A stretch of 64,000 nt of DNA, from contig CAWBCR010000027.1 of assembly GCA_963787375.1 (NCBI GenBank), positions 168,373 to 232,372 on the forward strand, read 5' to 3'. The translations under genes were made by a program, and so were the position numbers. The notes below the pieces were generated by a model. The model did not search any database and was not told the DNA's origin. It saw only the letters and a program-made list of their open reading frames with translations. The stretch's first letter is position 1, and every line of letters begins with the position of its first letter. Shown piece by piece: positions 37,836 to 47,013 of this stretch. Source of the DNA: CAWBCR01 sp963787375. Its GTDB lineage: Bacteria > Chloroflexota > Anaerolineae > Aggregatilineales > UBA3940.

Positions 37836-38582
37836 CTAGATATCGTCGCTGCTATTCTCGTCGCCGGGGACGGTGTCCCGCAGGCGCACCCAACCGCGCC
37901 GCAGGGCGAACACCGCTGCCTGCGTGCGATCTTCCACCGCCAGCTTCCGCAGGATCGACGTCATGTGGTTCTTGACCGTCTGGTGGCTGATCTTCAGATT
38001 CTGGGCGATTTCCTTGTTGCTAAGCCCCTGCGTCACGAACTGCAGAATTTCCATTTCGCGCGGCGAGAGCGGTGAGAACGTGTCGCCCAGGTCAGCGTAA
38101 TACTGGCCCGCCACTTCCTCGACACCGCGGTCCATCCATTCGTCGATTCCTTCACGGTCGTACACCTTCTCGTTGACGACGTACCGCCCGGCATTGACAT
38201 GCCGGATAACTTCAACCAGTTGATCGGGCTCGATCTCCTTGGCGCAGTACGCCGACGCGCCCGCCCGCATCGCCAGCAGCATTTGCTCAGGATCGTCGTA
38301 GGCCGTCAGCATGATGACACCGCATGGCAGCCGCTCAGTAACAATCTGGCGCGTTACCTGAATGCCGTTCATGATCGGCAGGTTGATGTCCATCAGTACC
38401 ACGTTGGGCTGGAGCGTGCGGATCACCTTCAGAGCCTGATCACCAGTGCTGCCCTGGCCGATCACCTCAATATCGTCGTGCTGCTCCAGGTTCATCTCGA
38501 TGCCCTGGCGGAAGATGTGGTGGTCGTCCACGATGACGATGGTGATCTTATCCCCACCCAGGGAGGCCGAGTTGTGACTCAT
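37836..38582 (-). CDS. NarL/FixJ-family response regulator
   Basis: From ATG 38582 (GAGG about 5 bases upstream) the product has 248 residues. The receiver contains the acidic pair VIVDDHHIFRQG, the phospho-acceptor Asp in VVLMDINLPIMNG near 64, Thr in VIMLTAYDD and Lys in AYCAKEIEPD. The C-terminal domain is a LuxR-type helix-turn-helix: LSPREMEILQFVTQGLSNKE and HQTVKNHMTSILRKL. The linker (residues 145-175) is longer than usual, with GIDEWMDRGVEEVAGQYY. It is the first gene of a pair with the histidine kinase and lies near the Tad pilus genes, its likely regulatory target. Confidence 0.93.
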   Translation of the reverse strand: MSHNSASLGGDKITIVIVDDHHIFRQGIEMNLEQHDDIEVIGQGSTGDQALKVIRTLQPNVVLMDINLPIMNGIQVTRQIVTERLPCGVIMLTAYDDPEQMLLAMRAGASAYCAKEIEPDQLVEVIRHVNAGRYVVNEKVYDREGIDEWMDRGVEEVAGQYYADLGDTFSPLSPREMEILQFVTQGLSNKEIAQNLKISHQTVKNHMTSILRKLAVEDRTQAAVFALRRGWVRLRDTVPGDENSSDDI

Positions 38583-38724
38583 CCGCGCCTCACACCCCAT
38601 TCGCTAGCTGAAAGCCAGTCGCCGGCAGCCAGTCCGGCATGCTACGAGTAGTCTATCACAGCCAAAACCGGTGAGCAAGCGCGGATTCGCCACGTGTAAG
38701 CCATAAAGGGTTGACGATGCTCGC

Positions 38725-40311
38725 TTACGGCCCGGACCCGCGCACCGCGTAGACCGTCAGCGGCCCCAGATCGGAATAGGCAACATAACCCGGCTGCTCG
38801 TCCGCGGACCACATCCGGGTGAAGCCGCCGCGCGCGACGAGCTGCTCGTAGGCCGGACTCCAGTGCGGGAACACGATCAGGTAGTCGGCGTGCCGTTGAG
38901 CGATGTAAGCCGCCAGCCGATCAGGGTCGGCGATGAACGGCACCACGTCCGGCGAGACCAGCCCCGCCAGGTCGACCAGCGGGCGCGGCGCGAGATAGCC
39001 CAGCGCGCCAATGTCGTGCGCGGCGATGACCGTCTGCGGCGGGGTGTTCTCCGCCACCCAGCGAGCCGTCGCCACAATGTCCTCGTCAATGAAGGCTGCA
39101 TCTTTCGCATAGGACGGTGCGCCCAGCAAAAAAGCCATCAGCGGGAACAACGCCACCGCCACCCCGATCCAGGCCAGGCTGCCCATGCGAAGCAGCATCT
39201 TGCGGGCGTGCGGCCTGGCCAGCCGCGCCAGCGCCCCCACCCCGAACACGACCAGCACCGGCACGGTCGGGATGGCATAGCGGCCATGTTGGTAAGTCAC
39301 CGGCAGCGTCCAGGCGTACAGCCCCCAGTGCAGAGCCGCCCACAAGACCGGCAGCGCCCACGTGGCGAACGCCTCAAAGCCGAACGGCCCGCCATCGCGG
39401 CGCATAACATCGCGCGCCCGCTGCACCGCCTCGACCAGCAGCGCGGGCAGCAGCACCGCCTGCCCGCCGATCAGCGCCACACCTGCCTGCTGTGCCCACC
39501 TCAGTGCCAGCGGCAGCGCCAGCAGCGGCGCATACTCGGCCTGCTTGGCGTACAGCGTGTTGGGCCATAGGTGTCCGCTGATCGCGTAGTTGAAGCCCAC
39601 GTAAGGCGCAAGGATCAGCGCCAGCCCCAGCGCGGCCAGCAGCCCCCAGCGCAGCCCGGCGAGGAACCGCCGTTCTCCCTGAAGCGCGCTGGTGCCCACA
39701 TATAGGCCCGCTAGCGCCGCCAGCAGCAGGCCCTCGGGCCGCACCAGCATCAGCGCCCCACCGAAGATGCCGGTCAGCAGCCCGTCGCGTGCGCGGAAAT
39801 TTGTCGCCGCCGGGTTGTCGTTGCGCATCCACACCCAGAACCACATCGCCAGCGCGCAGAACAGCGCCGTCTCCATGCCCGACGCCGCCGCCCACACCAC
39901 CTGCCAGGCCAGCCCGACCGCCAGCCCTGCCACAAGCTGCACGCCGGGACGCTCGTCGTCGACCAGCCGCGCGCCGCCCAGCGCAGTCGCGATCAGTGCG
40001 CCAAACCCCAGCGCCAGCGTCCACACCGCCGGGTTGAGCCGCAGCACGTAAGCGGGTACGATCAGCACGACCCATAGGATCGACGTGGCCCCGCTGCTGG
40101 CCACGCCCGGCACAAACGCCCAGCGCCCCGCCTGCGCCAGGTTGCGGGCGTAGGTCTGGAAGATCCACGCGTCGTCCAGCGGAAACACGCCCGCGTGGCC
40201 ACCGCGTCCTGCCGCCAGCAGATACGCGCCAAACGCAGCCGCGCAGCCCGCCACGATGATCGCGTCGCGCCGGGCAGGGGTCAGCTTGAAACGCGCGAAG
40301 GGTGGAACCAT
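38725..40311 (-). CDS. Multi-spanning membrane protein, GT-C glycosyltransferase-like
   Basis: The 528-residue protein has about ten or more hydrophobic segments. Near the N-terminus the first external loop has FPLDDAWIFQTYARNLAQAG, the acidic DDAxIxxxYARN pattern common to GT-C proteins that use a polyprenol-phosphate sugar donor. The C-terminal quarter is soluble, with NTPPQTVIAAHDIGALGYLA, VDLAGLVSPDV and YIAQRHADYLIVFP, which resembles the extracytoplasmic domain of this group. The plus-strand gene at 50,437 encodes a related protein with the same DDAYITYRYARN and GDIGAVGW/LGLVSPES elements. Donor and acceptor are unknown. It is separated by 142 bases from the two-component genes. Confidence 0.72.
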   Translation of the reverse strand: MVPPFARFKLTPARRDAIIVAGCAAAFGAYLLAAGRGGHAGVFPLDDAWIFQTYARNLAQAGRWAFVPGVASSGATSILWVVLIVPAYVLRLNPAVWTLALGFGALIATALGGARLVDDERPGVQLVAGLAVGLAWQVVWAAASGMETALFCALAMWFWVWMRNDNPAATNFRARDGLLTGIFGGALMLVRPEGLLLAALAGLYVGTSALQGERRFLAGLRWGLLAALGLALILAPYVGFNYAISGHLWPNTLYAKQAEYAPLLALPLALRWAQQAGVALIGGQAVLLPALLVEAVQRARDVMRRDGGPFGFEAFATWALPVLWAALHWGLYAWTLPVTYQHGRYAIPTVPVLVVFGVGALARLARPHARKMLLRMGSLAWIGVAVALFPLMAFLLGAPSYAKDAAFIDEDIVATARWVAENTPPQTVIAAHDIGALGYLAPRPLVDLAGLVSPDVVPFIADPDRLAAYIAQRHADYLIVFPHWSPAYEQLVARGGFTRMWSADEQPGYVAYSDLGPLTVYAVRGSGP

Positions 40312-40393
40312 CGGCCTGCTTTCGCCGTCCTGTGATCAGAAGAACGCGCGTGCGCGCCGCTCCGCGCACCGGCAACGAAAGGGTACACCAGCC

Positions 40394-41221
40394 ATGACCA
40401 GAACGCTACTCACGGGCACGCTGGCTGCGCTTGCAGCCGCCTTATTGGTCGCCTGCGCGGGCGGCACGCCCGCCCCGGAGCCGGTGACCGTCACGCCGAA
40501 TCCCGATCAACCGGCCAGCTCCGCCGACACGCCGCAGCCGGCAGTCGAGCCGACCGTGCCACCGGGTGGGTTCGTCTACGGCGAAGCGCCGGTCGACAGC
40601 GTCGAGACCGTGATACTCGAATCGTTCCCGGTGCAGGTGCACGCCATTGTGCGTGGCGGCCTGCCCGACGGCTGCACCGAGATAGCGCAGGCCAGCGCCA
40701 GCCGCAGCGGCGACGCCTTCAGCATCACGCTCACCACCCGCCGCCCCGCCGATCAGGAATGCACGCAGGCGCTCGTTCCCTACGAGCAGACCGTTCCGCT
40801 CGACGTGGCCAACCTGCCCGCCGGCAATTACGTCGTCCGCGCCGACGACGTGATGGTCACCTTCGCGCTCAGCATGGACAACAGGCCGCCCGCCGAGCCG
40901 ACCGGCGGCAGCGGCCAGGTGGTTCGCGGGCTGGCACCTGTGCAGCGCATCGCGGTACTGCAAGCTGGCTCGCCCGGCGGCCAGCCGCAGATCGAGATCG
41001 ATGGCTACTTGCCGGACGGCTGCACACAGATCAGCGCGATCAGCGACCACCTTCAGGGCAGCACGATCAAAGTCGTCGTCGAGACCGAGCGTCCGGCGGA
41101 CCTGTTGTGCACCCAGATGATCGAGCCATTCCAGACGACCTACACCCTCACGTCGATTCCCGGTCGCGGCACCTACACCATCGACGCCAACGGGGCAGTC
41201 GCACAGATCACCATCCCGTAG
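40394..41221 (+). CDS. Lipoprotein with two copies of a cysteine-paired repeat domain
   Basis: ATG 40394 opens a 275-residue product with lipobox LLVAC and a short Thr/Pro linker. Two homologous modules of about 80 residues follow. The first has RGGLPDGCTEIAQASAS and RRPADQECTQALVPYEQTVP; the second DGYLPDGCTQISAISDH and ERPADLLCTQMIEPFQTTYT. Each has the pattern LPDGCT ... RPAD-x2-CTQ-x3-PF/YxxT, so one disulfide per module is likely. The modules look like all-beta domains. It is divergent from the GT-C gene at 38,725-40,311 and convergent with the LiaF-like gene. Function unknown; a ligand-binding or structural surface role is plausible. Confidence 0.78.
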   Translation: MTRTLLTGTLAALAAALLVACAGGTPAPEPVTVTPNPDQPASSADTPQPAVEPTVPPGGFVYGEAPVDSVETVILESFPVQVHAIVRGGLPDGCTEIAQASASRSGDAFSITLTTRRPADQECTQALVPYEQTVPLDVANLPAGNYVVRADDVMVTFALSMDNRPPAEPTGGSGQVVRGLAPVQRIAVLQAGSPGGQPQIEIDGYLPDGCTQISAISDHLQGSTIKVVVETERPADLLCTQMIEPFQTTYTLTSIPGRGTYTIDANGAVAQITIP

Positions 41222-41233
41222 CCGCTCCAACCG

Positions 41234-41263
41234 AAAAGAGGCGCCACCACGCGGTGACGCCTC
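41234..41263 (-). terminator. Rho-independent terminator of the LiaF-like gene
   Basis: On the minus strand GAGGCGTCACC and GGTGGCGCCTC pair over 11 positions with one mismatch, loop GCGT, followed by TTTT. It lies between convergent genes and may act in both directions. Confidence 0.6.
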
Positions 41264-41283
41264 CTGCCGTTATCTCATTAGCG

Positions 41284-42459
41284 CTAATGGATGGAGATGC
41301 TGCCCGACCCCACGCCGGTGATGTTGATCACGATCTGGTGCGCCGCGCTGGCAAAGCCAGCCGACTCCCACGTGCCAGCGTTCCGGTTCCCGCCGCCGCT
41401 CACCTGCGTCAGGCCGTCGGGCACGCTCAACGAGCCGGAGCCGCCGCCCACGCTGACGATCCGCACCCCCACGTTCTGCGGCAAGTCGATGGTGACGCTG
41501 CCACTGGCACCTCTCACGTCGAGCGTGGCGTCGGAGTCCGCGCCGATGCTCAGGTTGATGGACCCTGATCCACCCGCCACGCTGCCAGTGATCGACGCGC
41601 CGCTGGCCACGTTGGCAGTAAGCGAACCGGAGCCGCCGTCGATGTTCACGTTGTAGGCAGCGCCTGCCGCCGGCAGCGACAGGTCGGCAGAGCCGGAGCC
41701 GCCCTGGAGCGTGAAGCCCGTCAGGTTGATCGCGCTCAGGTTGAGGTCGGCGGAGCCGGAGCCGCCGCCAATCGTCAGGTCGGTCGGGACGTTCTGCGCG
41801 AGGTTGATGTCCCAGCGCAGCCTATTGCTATCGTATAGCATCAGGCCGTCGAAGCCTGTTACGCCGAGGTGGACCGACTTGGCTCCACTGCTGCCCGATG
41901 CATTGAATTGGATGGGCGCGACGTGCCGGATCGTGCCGGCAAACAATTGATCCGAGCTCTGCGCCAGCGCCGACACAGTCGTCGGCCCCCTCGAGAGATC
42001 GAGCGTGACCTGCGCCGAGGTCGTGCCTTCCAGCGGAACAGCCAGGTTGTCGGCCTGAATTTCCGCCGAGGGCGCCACAAAACGCGTGCCGAAGATTTGC
42101 TCGTTCTGCGTCGCCAGCCCCATCGCCGGGCCGACCAGCACCAGCACGACTACCAGCCCGACGGCCAGCAGGCCAATCGCGCCGCCGACAGCCGGCGAGC
42201 CGCGCCCGACCAGTACGTCCAGCCCGACCACGATCAGCAGCAGCGGCCACAGCCGCCACAGCACCGACAGGTTCTCGTTGGTGATCAGCCCCACGTTGCC
42301 CAGCAGCCACAGCGCGCCCACGCCGATCAGGACCACCGGCCAGAACAACGAGCGGTACGGGCCGCGCTCGCGCCGGTTCTCGATACGCTCCACAATTTGG
42401 TCGTGGCGGTTCATACGGCGATGTTCGGTTTCCGCCGGATCTGCTATTCTCTCATCCAT
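41284..42459 (-). CDS. LiaF-like membrane protein with GGSGS-repeat beta solenoid
   Basis: The 391-residue product starts at ATG 42459 after GGGAGGC. Residues 30-115 form the four-helix membrane part of LiaF/DUF5668-type proteins: FWPVVLIGVGALWLLGNVG and WRLWPLLLIVVGLDVL. After a toast_rack-like strand region come repeats of about 20 residues built around GGSGS: IGGGSGSADLNLSAI, LQGGSGSADLSLPA, DGGSGSLTANVA, AGGSGSINLSIG, RGASGSVTIDLP, GGGSGSLSVPDG. This matches a DUF4097/DUF2807-type right-handed beta solenoid with one turn per repeat. LiaF-like proteins sense envelope stress or inhibit kinases; no LiaRS pair is adjacent. Location is the membrane with the solenoid outside. Confidence 0.8.
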   Translation of the reverse strand: MDERIADPAETEHRRMNRHDQIVERIENRRERGPYRSLFWPVVLIGVGALWLLGNVGLITNENLSVLWRLWPLLLIVVGLDVLVGRGSPAVGGAIGLLAVGLVVVLVLVGPAMGLATQNEQIFGTRFVAPSAEIQADNLAVPLEGTTSAQVTLDLSRGPTTVSALAQSSDQLFAGTIRHVAPIQFNASGSSGAKSVHLGVTGFDGLMLYDSNRLRWDINLAQNVPTDLTIGGGSGSADLNLSAINLTGFTLQGGSGSADLSLPAAGAAYNVNIDGGSGSLTANVASGASITGSVAGGSGSINLSIGADSDATLDVRGASGSVTIDLPQNVGVRIVSVGGGSGSLSVPDGLTQVSGGGNRNAGTWESAGFASAAHQIVINITGVGSGSISIH

Positions 42460-42574
42460 AATGTAAGCCTCCCGTTGGGTGCCCTAAGTATTGCCATATC
42501 CAGCAATCTCTCACACCCTGTTCTACGCAGGAGGCGAACAATCGGTTGCGGCGTCACGCGCCGCGCTAATTCCC

Positions 42575-44202
42575 TCAACCCGGACAAATGCCATATAGAT
42601 ATGTTGGGGTATTGGGGTCGCCGAACGTGCCCAGCAGGTCGAAGCGTGACGACTGCGGCCCGTCCAGGAAAAGCCTATCAGCCCGGCAGGTACGTTCTGG
42701 TCGATGATCAGGTACGTCACGCCGTACTGGTCGGCGGCCCGCAGCAGCATCGACTCGTCGCCGTTGGGGATCGGCACGCCGCCGCGCCCGGTGTGGAAAT
42801 ACACGCCCGGTGGATTATTGCTCATCACGCGGGCCGTGGGGCTCACACCCAGCTCCACAAAGCGTGTGTCAATCGCCGCATACAGCCGCCCGCCGCTGTT
42901 CCACGCGATGTGCGACAGGTCGTTGAGGCCCACCACGCGCGTCAGCACCACAAAGACGGTGATCGCCGCCGCCAGCAGGACGCTCGCCCCGCCGAACACC
43001 CGCCACGCCTCGCGCGCGCGCCAGCCCGCGCGCCGGTGTGCCACCCAGCGGATCGCGTCGTCGAGGCCCAGCGCCGCCGCGCCCAGCAGAAAGGGCATCA
43101 GCGCCACGCCGGAGTGCAGCCAGCCGCCGCGCACACCGGGCAGCGCAAAAGCCAGCGTCATCGCCCCGAACAGCGCCACGCCATACAGCGACGCCGGCAG
43201 CAGCCAGTCGTTGCGCCAGCGCCGCCACAGCCCGATCACGCTGAATGGCAGCAGAAAGACGAGGTTCTGCGCGCCGGCAAATGTCGCTAGGTTGCCAGTC
43301 AGTGCCTGCCAGCGCGTGCGGAGGATCGTTCCCCAGCCGGCAGCAAAGAAGCGCGCCGCCGACAGGTCCGACGGGTAGGTGAACAGGTCGTTATAGTCGA
43401 CGAGCCACAACGCGCTTAAACCGCCGGGAGCCTGAATGCGCCCAAAGGCCGCCAGGTTGCGCGCGAACCACGGGCCCATCACGACCAGGTAGCCCAGCGC
43501 GCCCAGCGCCGCGAACAGCAGCCGCCGCTGCAGGCGCGGCCCCACCTGGTCGGCGAGTTCCTGCGCCGGGGCGCTCACACGCGGCGGCAGAAGCGCCGCC
43601 AGCGCCACAATCCCGACCAGCAGCACGCCATCGGCGCGGGCCAGGTGCGCCAGCCCGGCGCACAGCCCGGCCAGCAGCCACACCCAGGCCTGTCCGCGCC
43701 GCCGCCCCAGCCCGGCCAGCATCAGCGCGCCGCCCGCCGCCAGCGCGAACGGCGTGAACGTCTCTGGCAGCGACCAGAAGGCCACGTAGTAGCCGCTGAA
43801 GGCCATCGGCAGCCCGGCCAGCATCGCGTGCCGCCGCTCGCCGATCTGCGCCGTGAGCAGGTAGGCGAGCACAGGCAGCAGCCCGGCCAGCAGCACGAAG
43901 GCCGCCTGCGCCGCGCCGAAGGGCCGCATCGCCCAGCCCAGCGCAGCGATCCCCGCCGCCGACACTAACGACGCCAGCGGCTGCCAGTAGGCGAAGGCCG
44001 GCGTCGGCAAATACGCCGGCGCACCGACGTAGTTCCAGATGTACGGCTCGACCAGCCCGCGCCCACTCGCAATCGCCGCGCCGCCGTTGAAGTAGTAGGC
44101 CGCGTCGACGTATGCCGGGTCGCGCACCAGCAACGCCACAATCCCGTTGACGGCCACCCCCAGTCCGAACAGGATCAGCAGATCGCGCCTGCGTTGCGTC
44201 AT
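42575..44202 (-). CDS. Multi-spanning membrane protein, GT-C glycosyltransferase-like (frame interrupted near 42673)
   Basis: About ten membrane segments follow a first external loop RDPAYVDAAYYFNGGAAIASG with the acidic residue typical of GT-C enzymes. The C-terminal soluble part contains VMSNNPPGVYFHTGRGGVPI and YGVTYLIIDQNVPAGLIG. After that the frame drifts; adding one C at 42672-42673 gives GLFLDGPQSSRFDLLGTFGD and an earlier stop (TGA at 42577-42575), for about 542 residues. The restored end resembles the closing strand of this protein group better than the drifted frame. The gene is 16 bases downstream of the next membrane protein and probably co-transcribed with it. Confidence 0.7.
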
Positions 44203-44218
44203 ACGTGCTTCCTATCCT

Positions 44219-45430
44219 TTACGTCTGTGCGGTGACGTGCGGCCCCGCCCGGCACACCCGCCACAGCGCCACCAGAAACGCGATCACCATCAGCGTACGC
44301 ATCGGCGCGGTGAACCACAGCCCCCAGAACAACCCGCGCGACAGCAGCACCGGCCACTCGAGGAAGTTGATCAGCGAGAAGGCGATCACCGCCAGCACCC
44401 CGTCGCGATCCGGGAAGACCAGCAGGATCAGCGGGATGACCATCTGCATCCACGGCGTGCTCCAGCCCTTCGACCACAGCAGGAACACACACCACGTTAC
44501 GCCGAAGAAGGCCACGATGGCCCGGTCGGAGTGCTTGACGGGCCGTGTGAACAGCCACGCGTAAAGCACGCCAAACGCGATCAGCGGGATGACCGATGGA
44601 ATCACTGGCGGGTGGCCGACCATCTGCCCCGCCTTGGCGGGATCCAGCCGGTCGATCAGCGGGCCGAAGTTGCCTGTCCCGAAGTTGCCATCGATCAGCG
44701 CCCATACTGTCTGCCACGATGATTTGCCTACCTCGGCCCGCAGCGAGGCCAGTGTGAACGTCGGACTGATCAACAGGAACGGCAGGTAAGCCAGCGCGCC
44801 CAGCCCCGCCATGATCCCGGCGTAGGCCGCGCCCTTCTTCACGCTGCGAAACCTCAGCGCGACCGGCAGCAGCAGCCCCGGCATCACCTTGACCAGCGCC
44901 CCGGCCGCCGTCGCCACCGCCGAGCGCCCGTCGCGTCCTTCGAGCAGGTTAGCCAGGCCCAGCAGCATCAGGAACGTCACCACCGTCTCGATGTTCCACA
45001 TCAGGAACACCAGCGGTACGCCCAGCAGCGCGTAAACCCAGGCCAGGTCAAGCCCGCGCTCCGGCCCGTACAGCCGCGTGCCAATCCGCCGGATCAGCCA
45101 CAGGTTGCCCACATCTGCCGCCAGCACGATAAGCGCCAGCACGTAGTCGTAGGTGTGCTCCTGCGCATGCAGCGCCACCGTGATCAGCTGCTGCAGGCCC
45201 AGGTTGGGCCACACGAACAGAGGCGGGTACTCCATCCAGTAGCCGATGTATGGCAGCTCGCCCGTCACGCGCGTGATGTCGGCAAACTTGTAGAAGTTGT
45301 CAAACTCGCCATAGTCCATCAGCCCCTGTGGATCGTGCGCGGCCAGGATCGCCAGCCGCAGCCCGATGAACAGCAGCACCAGCACCCGCCAGTCGCCCAG
45401 CGGAGAGGCGTGAGGTGTGTCAGTCGCCAT
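44219..45430 (-). CDS. Multi-spanning membrane protein, GT87/DUF2029-like
   Basis: The 403-residue protein has about ten membrane segments. The external loop GEFDNFYKFADITRVTGELP and the nearby YWMEYPPLFVWPNLGLQQLI resemble the GT87/mannosyltransferase PimE-like set, where a PP motif (EYPP) follows the first loop; the LVKVMPGLLLPVALRFR segment (usually LxKxxPxLL) supports it. Such enzymes use polyprenol-phosphate mannose at the outer face of the membrane. Its stop lies 16 bases before the next gene start and its own start follows the preceding gene by 54 bases, so it is part of a minus-strand operon of membrane glycosyltransferase-like proteins. Confidence 0.72.
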   Translation of the reverse strand: MATDTPHASPLGDWRVLVLLFIGLRLAILAAHDPQGLMDYGEFDNFYKFADITRVTGELPYIGYWMEYPPLFVWPNLGLQQLITVALHAQEHTYDYVLALIVLAADVGNLWLIRRIGTRLYGPERGLDLAWVYALLGVPLVFLMWNIETVVTFLMLLGLANLLEGRDGRSAVATAAGALVKVMPGLLLPVALRFRSVKKGAAYAGIMAGLGALAYLPFLLISPTFTLASLRAEVGKSSWQTVWALIDGNFGTGNFGPLIDRLDPAKAGQMVGHPPVIPSVIPLIAFGVLYAWLFTRPVKHSDRAIVAFFGVTWCVFLLWSKGWSTPWMQMVIPLILLVFPDRDGVLAVIAFSLINFLEWPVLLSRGLFWGLWFTAPMRTLMVIAFLVALWRVCRAGPHVTAQT

Positions 45431-45484
45431 AGGTCATTTCACCGATGCATTCAAGCCGATTTCAGAGGCTGGCTGTGCCCGCCA

Positions 45485-46979
45485 TTACTCTCCCGCCGCC
45501 GACCGCCGCACGTAAACCACCGCGACCGCGTCCTGGTATTCCAGCTTCCACGCGTCGTCCTCCGCCAGAAGCTGCGATAACGACCCGCCCGCCTCAACCA
45601 GCACAGTGTTCGCGCCGATAGCATCCAGCCGTTCCTGCCAGCCCGGCTGCCCGAAGTACGTGGCAAGGTAGTCGCGCAGCAGCACGTCGTTGTACAGGTC
45701 GGTTCGCCCATCGACGTACACCGGGTAGTCGCGCGCCGCCGCAGATCAGGTAGCCGCCCCAGTTGTAGCTGTTGAACAGCGGCTGTGGCAGGTTGTGGCT
45801 CTCCATATAATCGACCGCCTCCACCGGCAGCCGCTTCTCCCGCTCGGCGCTGAGCGTCGCCGGGTTGTCGGCCAGCACGGCTTTGGCCACCGCCGCGCCG
45901 ACAAAGGCTGCCGCCAGCAGCCAGTTGACGGCCAGCAGCGGCCCCACGCGGCGGGCGGTTCAGCTTGAAGCGCACGCCGATCTGCTCCAGCCACGGGTCG
46001 GCATAATAGGCCAGCGCCGGCGTGGCGACCACCGCGAAGGTCGCAATGTTGCGCCCGGCCAGCAGCGCGCTGTACGCCGTCCCGCCGAGCATCACCGCGT
46101 CGCGCCAGTCGAGCCGCCGGGGCGAGACACCTACCGCGACGAACGTCGCCAGCAACAGCCAGATGAACGGCCACGTTTGCGCTTCGTGGAAGTTCGGCGC
46201 GGCCCATTCCTGGATGAAATCGCGCAGAACCTTGATGCCCACCGTCTGGAATGGGTACAACAGCATCCGCGGCCCGTACGGGTTGATCGATACCACTGCC
46301 GCTGAAATCAGCCCCACGGCCACCAGCCGCAGCACGCGCCGGAAACGTGCGTCAAGCTCTGCGTCCTCCAGCGTCTCGCCGCCGATCGCGCCGAAGAACC
46401 AGCGCAGTCCTTCGCCGGCGGTCGCCAGCACCAGCAGCACAAATCCAATAGCGAAACCGCCGTGCAGGTTGGCCCACACGACCATCACCACCGGGATCAG
46501 CCACAGCCGGTCGCGCCCGCGCCGGTACTCCCACAGCAGGTAGATGATCACCGTGCTCAGCAGGAACGACATCATCTGCGGGCGTGTCGACCAGAACACG
46601 GCAGCCGCCGCGCCGCCCAGCACGACGGCCAAAGCGCGCAAAAGGCGTTGCCTTCGCTGGCCGCGTAAATGAAGGCCATCCCGGCGGCGGCCAGCACGGC
46701 AGTGTAAAACGTCAGGCCCAGGTCGCCGCCCAGCCGGTACGACGCATAGATGATCAGCTGCGACAGCCACGAGTGATTGATCCACGGCTGGCCCGCCCGC
46801 GACCACGAGAACACGTCGACGCGCAGCAGCATCCGGTGCTCAACCATCCACTGCCCGGCGCGCAGGTGCCACAGCATGTCGGTATCGAGCGGCGCGCGGG
46901 CCGCCATTGCGAACACCGCCGCCACGGCGAACACCGCCAGCAGCCGCTCCATCGTCAGCGATTTGAGGAACCGGGTCAT
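45485..46979 (-). CDS. Multi-spanning membrane protein, GT-C-like (three apparent frameshifts)
   Basis: Four consecutive pieces in different frames form one protein of about 497 residues starting at ATG 46979. The N-terminal loop has APLDTDMLWHLRAGQWMVEH and WINHSWLSQLIIYAS, patterns usual in this group (DTDxWWHLxxGxWI and WxNHxWL). Breaks occur near 46643 (one base missing; joins GNALLRALAVV), near 45948 (one base extra; joins LNRPPVGPLLAVNW) and at 45741 (one base extra; joins YLIWAARDYPVYVDGRTDLY). Each correction gives natural sequence. Three indels in one gene, with no other decay, point to sequence error. The C-terminal part is soluble, with a VDGRTDLYNDVLL segment. Substrates unknown. 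Confidence 0.68.
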
Positions 46980-47013
46980 CTCTGCCCTTCGATCCACATC
47001 TGTCCGTGCGCCA

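Noticed and set aside
41869..43290. A 473-codon plus-strand frame spanning two minus-strand genes and the gap between them
   Set aside because: Its composition (Arg/Gln/His-rich) is that of a shadow frame and it ignores gene borders.
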